From NCBI RefSeq assembly GCF_965279675.1, contig NZ_CBDIIJ010000002.1, positions 310,001 through 374,000 of the forward strand: a DNA stretch of 64,000 bases, read 5' to 3'. The stretch is from Mucisphaera sp965279675. Lineage in GTDB: Bacteria; Planctomycetota; Phycisphaerae; Phycisphaerales; Phycisphaeraceae. A program made the translations under genes and the position numbers. Below the pieces are notes generated by a model. It did not search any database, was not told where the DNA came from, and saw only the letters and a list, made by a program, of their open reading frames with translations. Of this stretch, positions 25,807 to 33,233 are shown one piece after another. Within the stretch, counting starts at the first letter, position 1. Every line of letters starts with the position of its first letter.

Positions 25807-27132
25807 ATGGCAAGTATCTCGTCCCGCAAGAACGGCAGCCGCTTCATCACGTTCTTCAATGGTCAGCGGCAGCGAAAGACAATCACACTGGGCACGATCT
25901 CGAAGCGGTCGGCAGAGTCCATCAAGGTGCGGGTGGAAGACTTGGCCTCGGCACTTGCAAGCCACCACGCACCGAAAGATGACACCGTGCGCTGGCTGAG
26001 CGAGATCGACGACAAGCTCCACGACAAGCTCGCGAAGGTCGGCCTGACTCCTGCTCGAGTCTCCACCAGTCTCTCATGTTGGCTCGATCAGTATGTCAGT
26101 GAAAAGGAGGACGATCTAAAACCCGAGAGCATCCGCAAGCTCAGACAGACTCAGGTCAAGCTCAAGGCCTATTTCGATGATGAGATTGAGCTAAGAAAAA
26201 TCACCCCACAGCAGGCAATCGAATGGCGACGCTTCCTCAAGCAGCTTGGCCTGAGCGACGCCGCTATAAAGACCCACTGCGGCAACGCCAAGTCGATGCT
26301 GGCCGAGGCGGTCCGTCGCAAGCTGATCGTGGAGAATCCTATGCTGGGTTTGAAGTCTGGCCCCACACCCAGCAAGTACACCCGCTACATCACCCCCGAA
26401 GAAATCGATCTCGTCATAGAGGCTTGTCCCGACTCCGAGTGGCGCTTGCTGTTCGGCCTTGCCCGACTGGCGGGGCTCCGGATTCCCAGCGAATCCCACT
26501 TGCTGACGTGGGCCGATGTGGATTTTGAGCGTTCGAGGTTGACAGTGAGGAGCCCGAAGACGGAGCACCACGCTGGCCACGAACAGCGGATCGTCCCGAT
26601 TACACCAAAACTTATGGAGTTGATCAGCGATCGCTACGAGAGCTGCCCGGAGGGCGAGCAGCGACTCGTCACCATCAGCGGCAAAGGGGCACTCATCCGC
26701 AAGGTCAGACCCATCTGGAAGCGGGCTGGTGTCAAGGGCTGGGAGCGGCTCTGGCAGACGCTGCGTCAATCATGCGAGAAGGAGTGGGCAATGACCTTTC
26801 CGCAGTTTGCAGTCAGCAAGTGGATCGGCCACAGCATCACAGTGAGCGGTCGACACTACGCCAACGACGTGCCTGACGAGCTATTTGCTCTGGCCGCTGA
26901 CCATCACCCCCCTGCCAGCCGCGCGCAGCGCCAGGCGCAGCAGAACATGTCGGCAAGGGCGGGAAATGCCCAGAAACAGAAAAAGCCCGCCGAGGGAGTC
27001 GACGGGCTTAGTTCCGGTGTTTGCAGGGATTTGCAGGATATTTCTACAAGTCCTTGTCCCACAAGTAGATGGAGCCGGGGGGATTCGAACCCCCGTGCCG
27101 AGACAGTCAGCGAGCAGCTTCTACGCGTGTAG
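25807..27132 (+). CDS. int: Tyrosine-type site-specific integrase
   Basis: 441 residues in the integrated state. SAM-like core-binding domain at about 75-175, catalytic domain at about 195-380 with Arg in ARLAGLRIPSE (Arg I), the LRQS block (Arg II), WIGHS (His/Gly) and the Tyr nucleophile in GRHYAND. It cuts and rejoins DNA at attP/attB. Residues 422-441 (from WSRGDSNPR on) are encoded by the antisense strand of tmRNA: the gene runs into ssrA and stops inside it at 27130-27132. In excised circular DNA the frame would instead continue into the tail at 6035-6232. Its 3' part also contains the tmRNA terminator on the other strand. Confidence 0.92.
   Translation: MASISSRKNGSRFITFFNGQRQRKTITLGTISKRSAESIKVRVEDLASALASHHAPKDDTVRWLSEIDDKLHDKLAKVGLTPARVSTSLSCWLDQYVSEKEDDLKPESIRKLRQTQVKLKAYFDDEIELRKITPQQAIEWRRFLKQLGLSDAAIKTHCGNAKSMLAEAVRRKLIVENPMLGLKSGPTPSKYTRYITPEEIDLVIEACPDSEWRLLFGLARLAGLRIPSESHLLTWADVDFERSRLTVRSPKTEHHAGHEQRIVPITPKLMELISDRYESCPEGEQRLVTISGKGALIRKVRPIWKRAGVKGWERLWQTLRQSCEKEWAMTFPQFAVSKWIGHSITVSGRHYANDVPDELFALAADHHPPASRAQRQAQQNMSARAGNAQKQKKPAEGVDGLSSGVCRDLQDISTSPCPTSRWSRGDSNPRAETVSEQLLRV
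26979..27009 (-). terminator. Rho-independent terminator of ssrA, supplied by the element
   Basis: On the minus strand AAGCCCG (27009-27003) pairs with CGGGCTT (26989-26983) and is followed by a T-run (CTTTTTCTG). It lies 61 bases past the 3' end of tmRNA, inside the integrase coding region and inside the element. Confidence 0.8.
27069..27098 (-). repeat. attR: 30-bp direct repeat within the intact ssrA 3' end
   Basis: Second copy of the 30-base core. It forms the T arm and acceptor 3' strand of the functional tmRNA and at the same time encodes WSRGDSNPR at the C-terminus of the integrase on the plus strand. Confidence 0.93.
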
Positions 27133-27446
27133 TCGTTTGTTTGGGTCTCAACCCCTTGTCGGCAAGCGACAGCCTACGCGGGGTCCAGCCTCTGAGTGTT
27201 TAACCCGCGTGCCCTGAGGCCTGACACGCGAAGCGATCCAGCTAGTCATTCACCCTAAACCTGCCACTGGCGAGCGGGCATCAGGATGTGCTGCTTATTA
27301 GGCAGCGAGGCGGGCCGGCGCGAAGCCGATCCGACCAGCGATGTTATCGTTGGCATTTAAGTGTTTGTACGTGGTTTAACGAGGCCAACGTACACCTCGA
27401 CGCGCCACCACAAGCCTTCCCTGTCCGGTCGATACCGGTCGGCCCC
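27070..27446 (-). ncRNA. ssrA: tmRNA (SsrA)
   Basis: 377 bases. The 5' GGGGCCG pairs with the 3' CGGCTCC to close the acceptor, and the T arm GGGGG TTCGAAT CCCCC is at the 3' end; CCA is not encoded. The tag frame starts at GCC (27354-27352) and reads ANDNIAGRIGFAPARLAA before two TAA stops (27300-27295), the standard pattern of an Ala start and LAA degradation signal. It rescues stalled ribosomes and marks the nascent peptide for proteolysis. Its 3' end is the integration site of the element on the left; the mature sequence is intact. Confidence 0.96.
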
Positions 27447-27467
27447 AATTTTCAAAGATCAACACTA

Positions 27468-27496
27468 ACTCTATCGGTTAGGCGGGTCACGGTCAA
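27468..27496 (-). promoter_or_regulatory. Sigma-70-type promoter of ssrA
   Basis: On the minus strand TTGACC (27496-27491), a 17-base spacer and TAGAGT (27473-27468) precede the tmRNA 5' end by 21 bases. Confidence 0.7.
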
Positions 27497-27580
27497 GAGC
27501 GTGATAGGTGTTTGTTTGTATCTCTTTCAGATCGTCGGATTCGTGAAGAACCTCTCAGAGCCGTCGCCTAGGGTTTGGGT

Positions 27581-27781
27581 ATGGACATCAAGCAACAGAA
27601 CTATGAGGACGGGTCTGTTCCGCAGATCGAGAGTGAGACGCTGGGCATCCATGACAAGGACCCGAGGCCGCAGGCCGGAGCGCCGGCCTGGCTGGCGGCG
27701 GCAACGGTTGGGGGCGTCTTTCTCGTGTCGGCATTCCTGGTGGCGGCTTTTGTCTTTCTCTTCGGGCTTGGGGCGGGCTGA
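27581..27781 (+). CDS. Small single-pass membrane protein
   Basis: 66 residues from ATG 27581. A polar, acidic N-terminal half (MDIKQQNYEDGSVPQIESE) is followed by one hydrophobic helix (residues about 38-63, WLAAATVGGVFLVSAFLVAA and onward) and a Gly-rich end. No known family. A good terminator begins 46 bases after the stop. The orientation is divergent from ssrA, and the 135-base gap between them could hold promoters for both. Confidence 0.6.
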   Translation: MDIKQQNYEDGSVPQIESETLGIHDKDPRPQAGAPAWLAAATVGGVFLVSAFLVAAFVFLFGLGAG

Positions 27782-27826
27782 GGCGAGCCAAGACTTTAGG
27801 TTGAAGAAAATCGATGGCATAAAAGA

Positions 27827-27855
27827 ACCCGCCGGACGGCGGGTCTTTGGGTTTT
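27827..27855. terminator. Bidirectional hairpin terminator
   Basis: ACCCGCC (27827-27833) and GGCGGGT (27838-27844) form a 7-bp stem with a GGAC loop. T-rich stretches follow on both strands, so it can end the small membrane gene on the left and the convergent PEP-CTERM gene on the right. Confidence 0.75.
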
Positions 27856-27874
27856 ATCTTGTGGTTTGATTCAA

Positions 27875-28567
27875 TCAGCCTCGGCGACGCAGGGCGACAA
27901 GCCCCAAAAGCGTCAGGCCAGCGAGGGCCGAGGTGGGCGTCGGTGCGTAGCTGGGGTTGGGGGGGGCTGCGACGCCATCGGTGACTACCACGTCATCGAT
28001 GAGGAAATTGAGTCGCGGTGCTTCGGTCGGATTTGGCACATACTGAGCCGTCAGGAGCACCCGGTCAAAGGCCATGTCCGAGACGAAGCCCCAGAAAGAT
28101 TCGCTGGCTGAAGGTGCGATGACGCCAACGACCTGCGTGGCGTTCATCAGCACGGCGACACCAAGGTCGGCGGTGCCACCACTGGCGGTCCAGTCGGCAC
28201 CGAAGCCGTAGGTGTCATCAGCGAGAACGATGAGGGTCTGCAGGGTGCCTTCGCCATCGAAGGTGGGCAAGGTGTCCTGGAAAGTTGAGACTCGGTCACT
28301 GACCGAGATGTCGCCCGAGCCGTCATCAACGAAGCTTAGACCGGAGTAATTCGACTGGTAGCTGGCGATCACCGAGGAGGTAAATGCGGTCACATCGTCG
28401 GCCACGGAAGCGGCGTCGAAAGTTTCGGTCTCGACGGCCAGTCCCATCCCGCTGACGGCGGCCAGCCAGCCGGCTTCGTCATTGCTGTACTGGGTGATGG
28501 ATGCGGCCTGCGCGTTAGCGCAGAACATCATCGCGACTCCCAGACTTCCTACTCTCGAGCAACTCAT
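27875..28567 (-). CDS. Exported protein with PEP-CTERM-like anchor
   Basis: 230 residues from ATG 28567, which has GGGAG at good distance; a longer frame to 28603 would place a charged leader before the signal peptide. The signal peptide ends at about CANAQA. The C-terminus PTPTSALAGLTLLGLVALRRRG is the Phycisphaerae variant of the PEP-CTERM signal, processed by an exosortase. The body is rich in Asp/Thr/Ser beta strands (for instance FDAASVADDVTAF and LNFLIDDVVVTDG), suggesting an extracellular jelly-roll-like domain. Ligand and function are unknown. Confidence 0.8.
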   Translation of the reverse strand: MSCSRVGSLGVAMMFCANAQAASITQYSNDEAGWLAAVSGMGLAVETETFDAASVADDVTAFTSSVIASYQSNYSGLSFVDDGSGDISVSDRVSTFQDTLPTFDGEGTLQTLIVLADDTYGFGADWTASGGTADLGVAVLMNATQVVGVIAPSASESFWGFVSDMAFDRVLLTAQYVPNPTEAPRLNFLIDDVVVTDGVAAPPNPSYAPTPTSALAGLTLLGLVALRRRG

Positions 28568-28725
28568 CTCACGCTCCCTAAACGCTTTACGCGTTTTCAC
28601 CACCTATGCTAGCATCGACGCAGGTCGTGCCTTATCGAGATTATGACACACGGATCACGGCGGTACAACTGTCACGGCCGTTTTTTCCGCAAAATTTACC
28701 CCGTCTTAACGGTCACCCTGAAACA

Positions 28726-28753
28726 ATACAGGGCCGCTTTCGCAACCCTGTAT
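28726..28753 (-). terminator. Terminator after the aldolase gene
   Basis: ATACAGGG (28726-28733) and CCCTGTAT (28746-28753) make an 8-bp stem with a 12-base loop, 30 bases past the aldolase stop; a short T-rich stretch (TTGTTTC) follows on the minus strand. Confidence 0.6.
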
Positions 28754-28782
28754 CTTGCCTAGATTATCTAAATACCCATCTA

Positions 28783-29829
28783 TCAGACGCTTGCGGCTTC
28801 CGGCTTGAGGGTCTTGCCAACGGCTTTGAGGTCTTCGCAGGCTTCCTTGACACGCTCGGCCATGGCGACTTCGCCGGCCTTCAGGTAGCTGCGAGGGTCG
28901 TAGTACTTCTTGTTGCCGACTTCGCCATCAATCTTCAGCACCGCGTCGTAGTTTTTCATCATGTGATCGGCGACCGCACGGGTGAAGGCGTACTGGCAGT
29001 CGGTGTCGACATTCATCTTGACGACGCCGTAGTCGAGGGTCTCGTGGATCTCGCTCTTGGCCGATCCCGAGCCGCCGTGGAAGACGAGCCAGAACTTGGC
29101 GTCGGCACCGAATTTGGCCTTGATAGCGTCCTGACCCTGTTTGAGGATGTCGGGGCGGAGCTTCACGGCTCCGGGCTTGTAGGCCCCGTGGACGTTGCCG
29201 AAGGTGGCGGCGAACATGTACTTGCCATCGACCTGGCCCATCTTTTCGTAGACGTAGACCATGTCTTCGGGGGTGGTGTAGAGCTTGTCGGCGGGGGTGT
29301 CTTCGCTGCCTGAGGCACCGTCTTCTTCGCCGCCGACGACGCCGGCTTCGACCTCGATGATCTGACCGATCTTGGCCATGCGCTCGAAGATGGGCACGGA
29401 GAGCGCCATGTTTTCTTCGAGGGGCAGGCCCGAGGCGTCGAGCATGTGGCTGGAGTAGAGCGGGAGTTTGCCTTCGGCGACCCGCTTTTCGCTTTCCTCG
29501 ATCAGCGGGATGAGAAAATCATCGACGTTCTTGGGCGGGCAATGGTCGGTGTGGATGGCGACGTTGATGTCGAGTTTTTCAGCGGCCCGGTGGATGTGCT
29601 CGGCGATGGAGATGGCACCGAGCACCATGTCGCCGATGGCGGTACCGGAGGCAAACTTGCCGCCACCGGTTGAGACCTGAAGAATGCCGTCGCTGTTGAG
29701 ATCGGCGAAGGCTCGGAGGGCCGCGTTGGCGGTGATTTCGCTGGTGACATTGATCGCCGGATAGGCGAAGTGGTTGTCGTAGGCGTTCTCGAGCATCTTG
29801 CAGTAAGTCGCATAATCAGCCACGGGCAT
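28783..29829 (-). CDS. fba: Class II fructose-bisphosphate aldolase
   Basis: 348 residues, normal for the long class II (FbaA-like) type. It cleaves fructose 1,6-bisphosphate to dihydroxyacetone phosphate and glyceraldehyde 3-phosphate in glycolysis and the reverse in gluconeogenesis. Zinc and substrate sites are visible: HTDHC (about 93-97), EVEAGVVGGEEDG (about 159-171), GNVHGAYKPG with the zinc His (about 215-224), VFHGGSGS (about 250-257) and KMNVDTD (about 271-277). The gene is transcribed divergently from argJ with 180 bases between and ends near its own terminator, so it is probably monocistronic. Confidence 0.95.
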   Translation of the reverse strand: MPVADYATYCKMLENAYDNHFAYPAINVTSEITANAALRAFADLNSDGILQVSTGGGKFASGTAIGDMVLGAISIAEHIHRAAEKLDINVAIHTDHCPPKNVDDFLIPLIEESEKRVAEGKLPLYSSHMLDASGLPLEENMALSVPIFERMAKIGQIIEVEAGVVGGEEDGASGSEDTPADKLYTTPEDMVYVYEKMGQVDGKYMFAATFGNVHGAYKPGAVKLRPDILKQGQDAIKAKFGADAKFWLVFHGGSGSAKSEIHETLDYGVVKMNVDTDCQYAFTRAVADHMMKNYDAVLKIDGEVGNKKYYDPRSYLKAGEVAMAERVKEACEDLKAVGKTLKPEAASV

Positions 29830-30009
29830 GGTGGTGTCTCCTCAAGAGCAAAAAGGGCTTTGGGTTGAAGGCGTTACCTGCCAGAGGCGGTATCGCCGAC
29901 GATCAAAGGATCGTCAAGTCCTATACTATCAGAATCGGCCCGTTTTGGCAAAGTCCTTAGAGGGAGCCGGCGAGTCACCTTGGGTTCGGCTTCAGATTAA
30001 GGTGTCGTC

Positions 30010-31275
30010 ATGGCTGTGACTCCTCCCCGATCGACGCTCAAGGTCCCGCGTGGCTACCGGTTCGCTGGGGTGACCGCCGGCATCAAACCCTCTGGCAAGC
30101 CGGACTTATCGCTGATCGTCTCGGATCGGCCGGCGACGGCGGCGGGGGTGCTGACCAGGAACCGGTTCTGCGGGGCACCCGTTACGGTTACGAAACGCCA
30201 CCTCAAAGACGCTCGGGCGCGAGCGATCGTCGTGAACTCGGGCATCTCGAACGTGGCCAACGGCGACCGGGGGCTTAAGGACGCCAAGGCGATGACGCAG
30301 CAGGTGGCGGATCGTCTGGAAGTCCCCGCCAGCGAGGTGCTGGTGGCTTCGACCGGCGTGATCGGCCATCCGCTGCCGATGGACAAGATCGAGGCGGGGA
30401 TCGACGAGGCTCATCGACAGCTGCGGAGCGGGCCGGCGGCGATCAAGCGTGCGGCGGAGGGCATCCTGACGACGGACACCCGGATCAAGACCGCGGCGGC
30501 CGAGGGCGTCGCCGAGAAACGGGCGCTCGGGATGACGCTCGACAGCGACCGGTTCACGCTGCTGGGGATCGTCAAGGGATCGGCCATGGTGGCGCCGAAC
30601 ATGGCCACGATGCTCGGTTTTCTGATGACCGATGCGGCCATCGACGCCAGGCTGATCAAACCGCTGCTTGCCGAGGCCGTGGATCAGACCTTCAATCGCA
30701 TCAGCGTCGATACCGATACCTCGACCTCGGACATGGTGCTGCTGCTGGCCAACGGCGCTTCGGGGATGGACCGGATCCGATCGAAGGCGAGCCCGGGCTA
30801 TCAGGCATTTCGAGAGGCGCTGCTGAAGGTGTGCCGGTCGCTCTGCCATCAGCTGCTCTGGGATGCCGAAGGCGTCACGCGCGTTTTTCACGCCGTCGTC
30901 GAAGGCGCCAAAACAACTAAAGAAGCCGATGCCATCGGCCAGGCGATCGTGAACTCGCCACTTGTGAAAGCAGCGGTGCATGGCGGGGACGCCAACTGGG
31001 GCCGGCTGGTCATGGCCGTCGGCAAGAGCGGTGCGGCCATCAAGCCCGCGGACGTCTCTCTGGCGATCGCCGGGGGCAAGACGCCGATCCAACTGCTTGC
31101 CAAGGGGCAGCCCGTGTCGCAGTCGGCGGCCTCGCAGCAGAAGATCGACAGGCTGATGACGCAGGGCGAGGTCACGTTTCATGTCAGCCTCGATCGCGGC
31201 AAAGCCTCGGCGACATGGTCGGGCACAGACCTTTCCGCCGAATACGTCCGGCTGAACGCCGACTACACCACATGA
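30010..31275 (+). CDS. argJ: ArgJ, glutamate N-acetyltransferase / amino-acid acetyltransferase
   Basis: 421 residues. ArgJ moves the acetyl group from N-acetylornithine to glutamate in the cyclic arginine pathway, and the bifunctional form also acetylates glutamate from acetyl-CoA. The precursor is self-cleaved before the Thr of the motif APNMATML (Thr200 here), which becomes the nucleophile; the motif is intact. Other family blocks are TSDMVLLLANG and GGDANWGRLVMAVG. The stop overlaps the start of a hydantoinase/oxoprolinase gene (ATGA), an unusual partner. It begins with an ATG 180 bases from the divergent aldolase start. Confidence 0.95.
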   Translation: MAVTPPRSTLKVPRGYRFAGVTAGIKPSGKPDLSLIVSDRPATAAGVLTRNRFCGAPVTVTKRHLKDARARAIVVNSGISNVANGDRGLKDAKAMTQQVADRLEVPASEVLVASTGVIGHPLPMDKIEAGIDEAHRQLRSGPAAIKRAAEGILTTDTRIKTAAAEGVAEKRALGMTLDSDRFTLLGIVKGSAMVAPNMATMLGFLMTDAAIDARLIKPLLAEAVDQTFNRISVDTDTSTSDMVLLLANGASGMDRIRSKASPGYQAFREALLKVCRSLCHQLLWDAEGVTRVFHAVVEGAKTTKEADAIGQAIVNSPLVKAAVHGGDANWGRLVMAVGKSGAAIKPADVSLAIAGGKTPIQLLAKGQPVSQSAASQQKIDRLMTQGEVTFHVSLDRGKASATWSGTDLSAEYVRLNADYTT

Positions 31276-33233
31276 GCGTGAGCGAGCGACCGGCCTATCG
31301 CATCGGGGTGGATACGGGTGGCACCTTCACCGACCTGGTGCTGGTGGATCGTGAGGACGTGCTCATCGCGAGCCACAAGCGGCTGTCGACGCCGGACGAT
31401 CCCGCGGAGGCGGTTCTTGCCGGTATCGAATCGCTGCTGTCTGAGGCCGGCATCGTTGATGAACCCGACGTTGTGCATGGCTCGACGGTCGCGACCAATG
31501 CGCTGCTGGAAGGGAAGACGGCTCGTTCGGTGCTTATCACCACCGCTGGGTTTGAAGATGTGCTGTTGATCGCGCGGCAGCATCGGCCGGACATCTATGC
31601 GTTGGTTCCCGAGAAGAAGAAGCCGCTGATTGATCGAGAGATGACCATCGGTGTACGGCAGCGGACCGCTGAGGATGGTCGCGTGGTCGAGCCACTCGGC
31701 GAGTTGCAGCCGACGCTGAATTGGATCAAAGCCCAACAGCCCGAAGCGATCGCGGTCTGCCTGCTCCATAGCTATGCCAACCCGGAGGATGAGAAGCGGC
31801 TGGGCGAGGCGATCCGTGAGCGCTTCCCGGATGTTCCGCTCACGCTTTCACACGCGTTGCTGCCGGAGATGCGTGAGTACGAGCGAACCGCGACGTGCGC
31901 CATCAACGCGGCAGTGGCCCCGAAGATGCGAACCTATCTCGGTAGGTTGGCTGCCAAGCTCGGTCCTCGACGATTGAGCATCATGGCCTCGCACGCCGGG
32001 ACGCTTTCGGTCGGCGAAGTCTGCGAGCAACCGGTGCGGACGATTCTCTCCGGTCCGGCAGGCGGGGCACTCGGGGCCATTGAGGTCGCACGATCACTCG
32101 GCTACCGGGACATCATCACCTTCGACATGGGCGGAACCAGCACCGACGTTGCTCTGCTGCGTGAACGACCGAAGCTGACCACCGAGGGGATGGCGGCCGA
32201 CCTGCCGGTCCGGCTGCCGATGGTTGACCTGCACACGGTCGGCGCCGGAGGCGGGTCGATCGCCTGGATGGATCAAGGCGGAGCCCTGCGTGTCGGCCCG
32301 CAATCCTGCGGGGCCAGTCCGGGGCCAGCGTGCTACGGGCAGCAGTCTGGCGACCTTGTGCCGACCGTGACCGATGCCCACGCCGTGCTCGGCAACCTCC
32401 CCCCGGACACCCGGCTGGCCGGATCGATGCCGCTGAACCTCGACGCCGCTGAGTCGGCGATCGCCAGTCTAGCCGACAAGCTAAAGCTCAGCGTCAGGCA
32501 AACAGCCGACGGCATCCTTGCTGTTGCAGAGGCCACCATGGCCCGTGCCATCCGGAAGGTGTCTCTGGAGCAAGGACACGACCCGGCAGAGCACGCGCTC
32601 GTGACGTTTGGCGGAGCCGGTGGATTGCATGCCTGCCGACTCGCCGAAGAACTGGGTATCCATACGATCATCGTCCCGGCGCATGCCGGACTGCTGTCGG
32701 CGGTGGGCATGCTGACGGCCCCGCGCAGCCTGACGTTCTCCCGATCGGTAATGCGACTGCTTGGAACAGAGCAACTCGTAACAGCACGTCATACCAGTGC
32801 CTGGCGGACCTCGCTGTTTCCAGAGGCTTTCGCTTTGCTCGATCGTCAAGCCGCCAGCTGGTTCGAGCAGCACGAGATCGCCCATGCGGATCGACAGACC
32901 CGCTGCCTGGCCGATCTTCGGTATCAGGGACAGTCTTTTGAGATCTTTGTCGAGTTGGCCTCCGACGACCCCATCCTGTCCTTTCAGCGCGAGCACGAAC
33001 GGCTGTATGGCTATTGCCCGAGCGACGCCGCTATCGAAGTGGTCACGCTCCGATACGAGGTGGCTTCGGCGTCTCATCGGGTGAGGTTCCGGGATCAAGG
33101 CCGGGCCCGGGAAGTCCTCGGGCCCGACATCATCCGAGACATCGCTTCAACCCTGGTGGTCCGCAACGGCTGGCGGGCCTGCCTCACCGAGCAGGGACAC
33201 GCCATCCTCCGGCCCGCTGGAGGCAAGCCGTGA
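31272..33233 (+). CDS. hyuA: Hydantoinase/oxoprolinase A-type subunit (HyuA-like)
   Basis: 653 residues from ATG 31272 (MSVSERPAYRIGVDTGGTFTD). The ATPase fold of the family shows in GVDTGGTFTDLVLVD near the N-terminus and FDMGGTSTDVALL at about 285, both phosphate-binding loops. These enzymes open cyclic amides such as 5-oxoproline or hydantoins using ATP, as an A subunit with the B subunit encoded next. Translation is coupled to argJ on one side (ATGA) and hyuB on the other (GTGA). The substrate is unknown; 5-oxoproline would yield glutamate, which ArgJ uses, and the same family also includes acetone carboxylase-like and N-methylhydantoinase enzymes. Confidence 0.9.
   Translation: MSVSERPAYRIGVDTGGTFTDLVLVDREDVLIASHKRLSTPDDPAEAVLAGIESLLSEAGIVDEPDVVHGSTVATNALLEGKTARSVLITTAGFEDVLLIARQHRPDIYALVPEKKKPLIDREMTIGVRQRTAEDGRVVEPLGELQPTLNWIKAQQPEAIAVCLLHSYANPEDEKRLGEAIRERFPDVPLTLSHALLPEMREYERTATCAINAAVAPKMRTYLGRLAAKLGPRRLSIMASHAGTLSVGEVCEQPVRTILSGPAGGALGAIEVARSLGYRDIITFDMGGTSTDVALLRERPKLTTEGMAADLPVRLPMVDLHTVGAGGGSIAWMDQGGALRVGPQSCGASPGPACYGQQSGDLVPTVTDAHAVLGNLPPDTRLAGSMPLNLDAAESAIASLADKLKLSVRQTADGILAVAEATMARAIRKVSLEQGHDPAEHALVTFGGAGGLHACRLAEELGIHTIIVPAHAGLLSAVGMLTAPRSLTFSRSVMRLLGTEQLVTARHTSAWRTSLFPEAFALLDRQAASWFEQHEIAHADRQTRCLADLRYQGQSFEIFVELASDDPILSFQREHERLYGYCPSDAAIEVVTLRYEVASASHRVRFRDQGRAREVLGPDIIRDIASTLVVRNGWRACLTEQGHAILRPAGGKP

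Larger units (their letters stand above)
6034..27098. mobile_element. Integrated element in the ssrA 3' end, carrying DISARM; PICI-like gene content
   Basis: A 30-base perfect direct repeat (6034-6063 and 27069-27098) bounds about 21 kb. The right copy is the 3' end of the intact tmRNA gene and the left copy is an orphan duplicate, the classical sign of site-specific integration. A tyrosine integrase sits at the right end against the tmRNA. Inside are a complete class 1 DISARM operon, a phage terminase small subunit, an AlpA-like HTH regulator and a primase-helicase. Int + AlpA + primase + TerS without capsid or tail genes is the gene set of phage-inducible chromosomal islands; no plasmid transfer genes are seen. 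Base composition and codon use vary strongly from gene to gene, as expected for acquired DNA. Confidence 0.9.

Noticed and set aside
27288..27869. A 193-codon plus-strand frame across tmRNA and the small membrane gene.
   Set aside because: It runs through the tmRNA antisense and its promoter; the tmRNA and the 66-residue gene explain the region.
29828..30019. Small gene between fba and argJ on the plus strand.
   Set aside because: No ribosome site and no family pattern; the stretch is the divergent promoter region.
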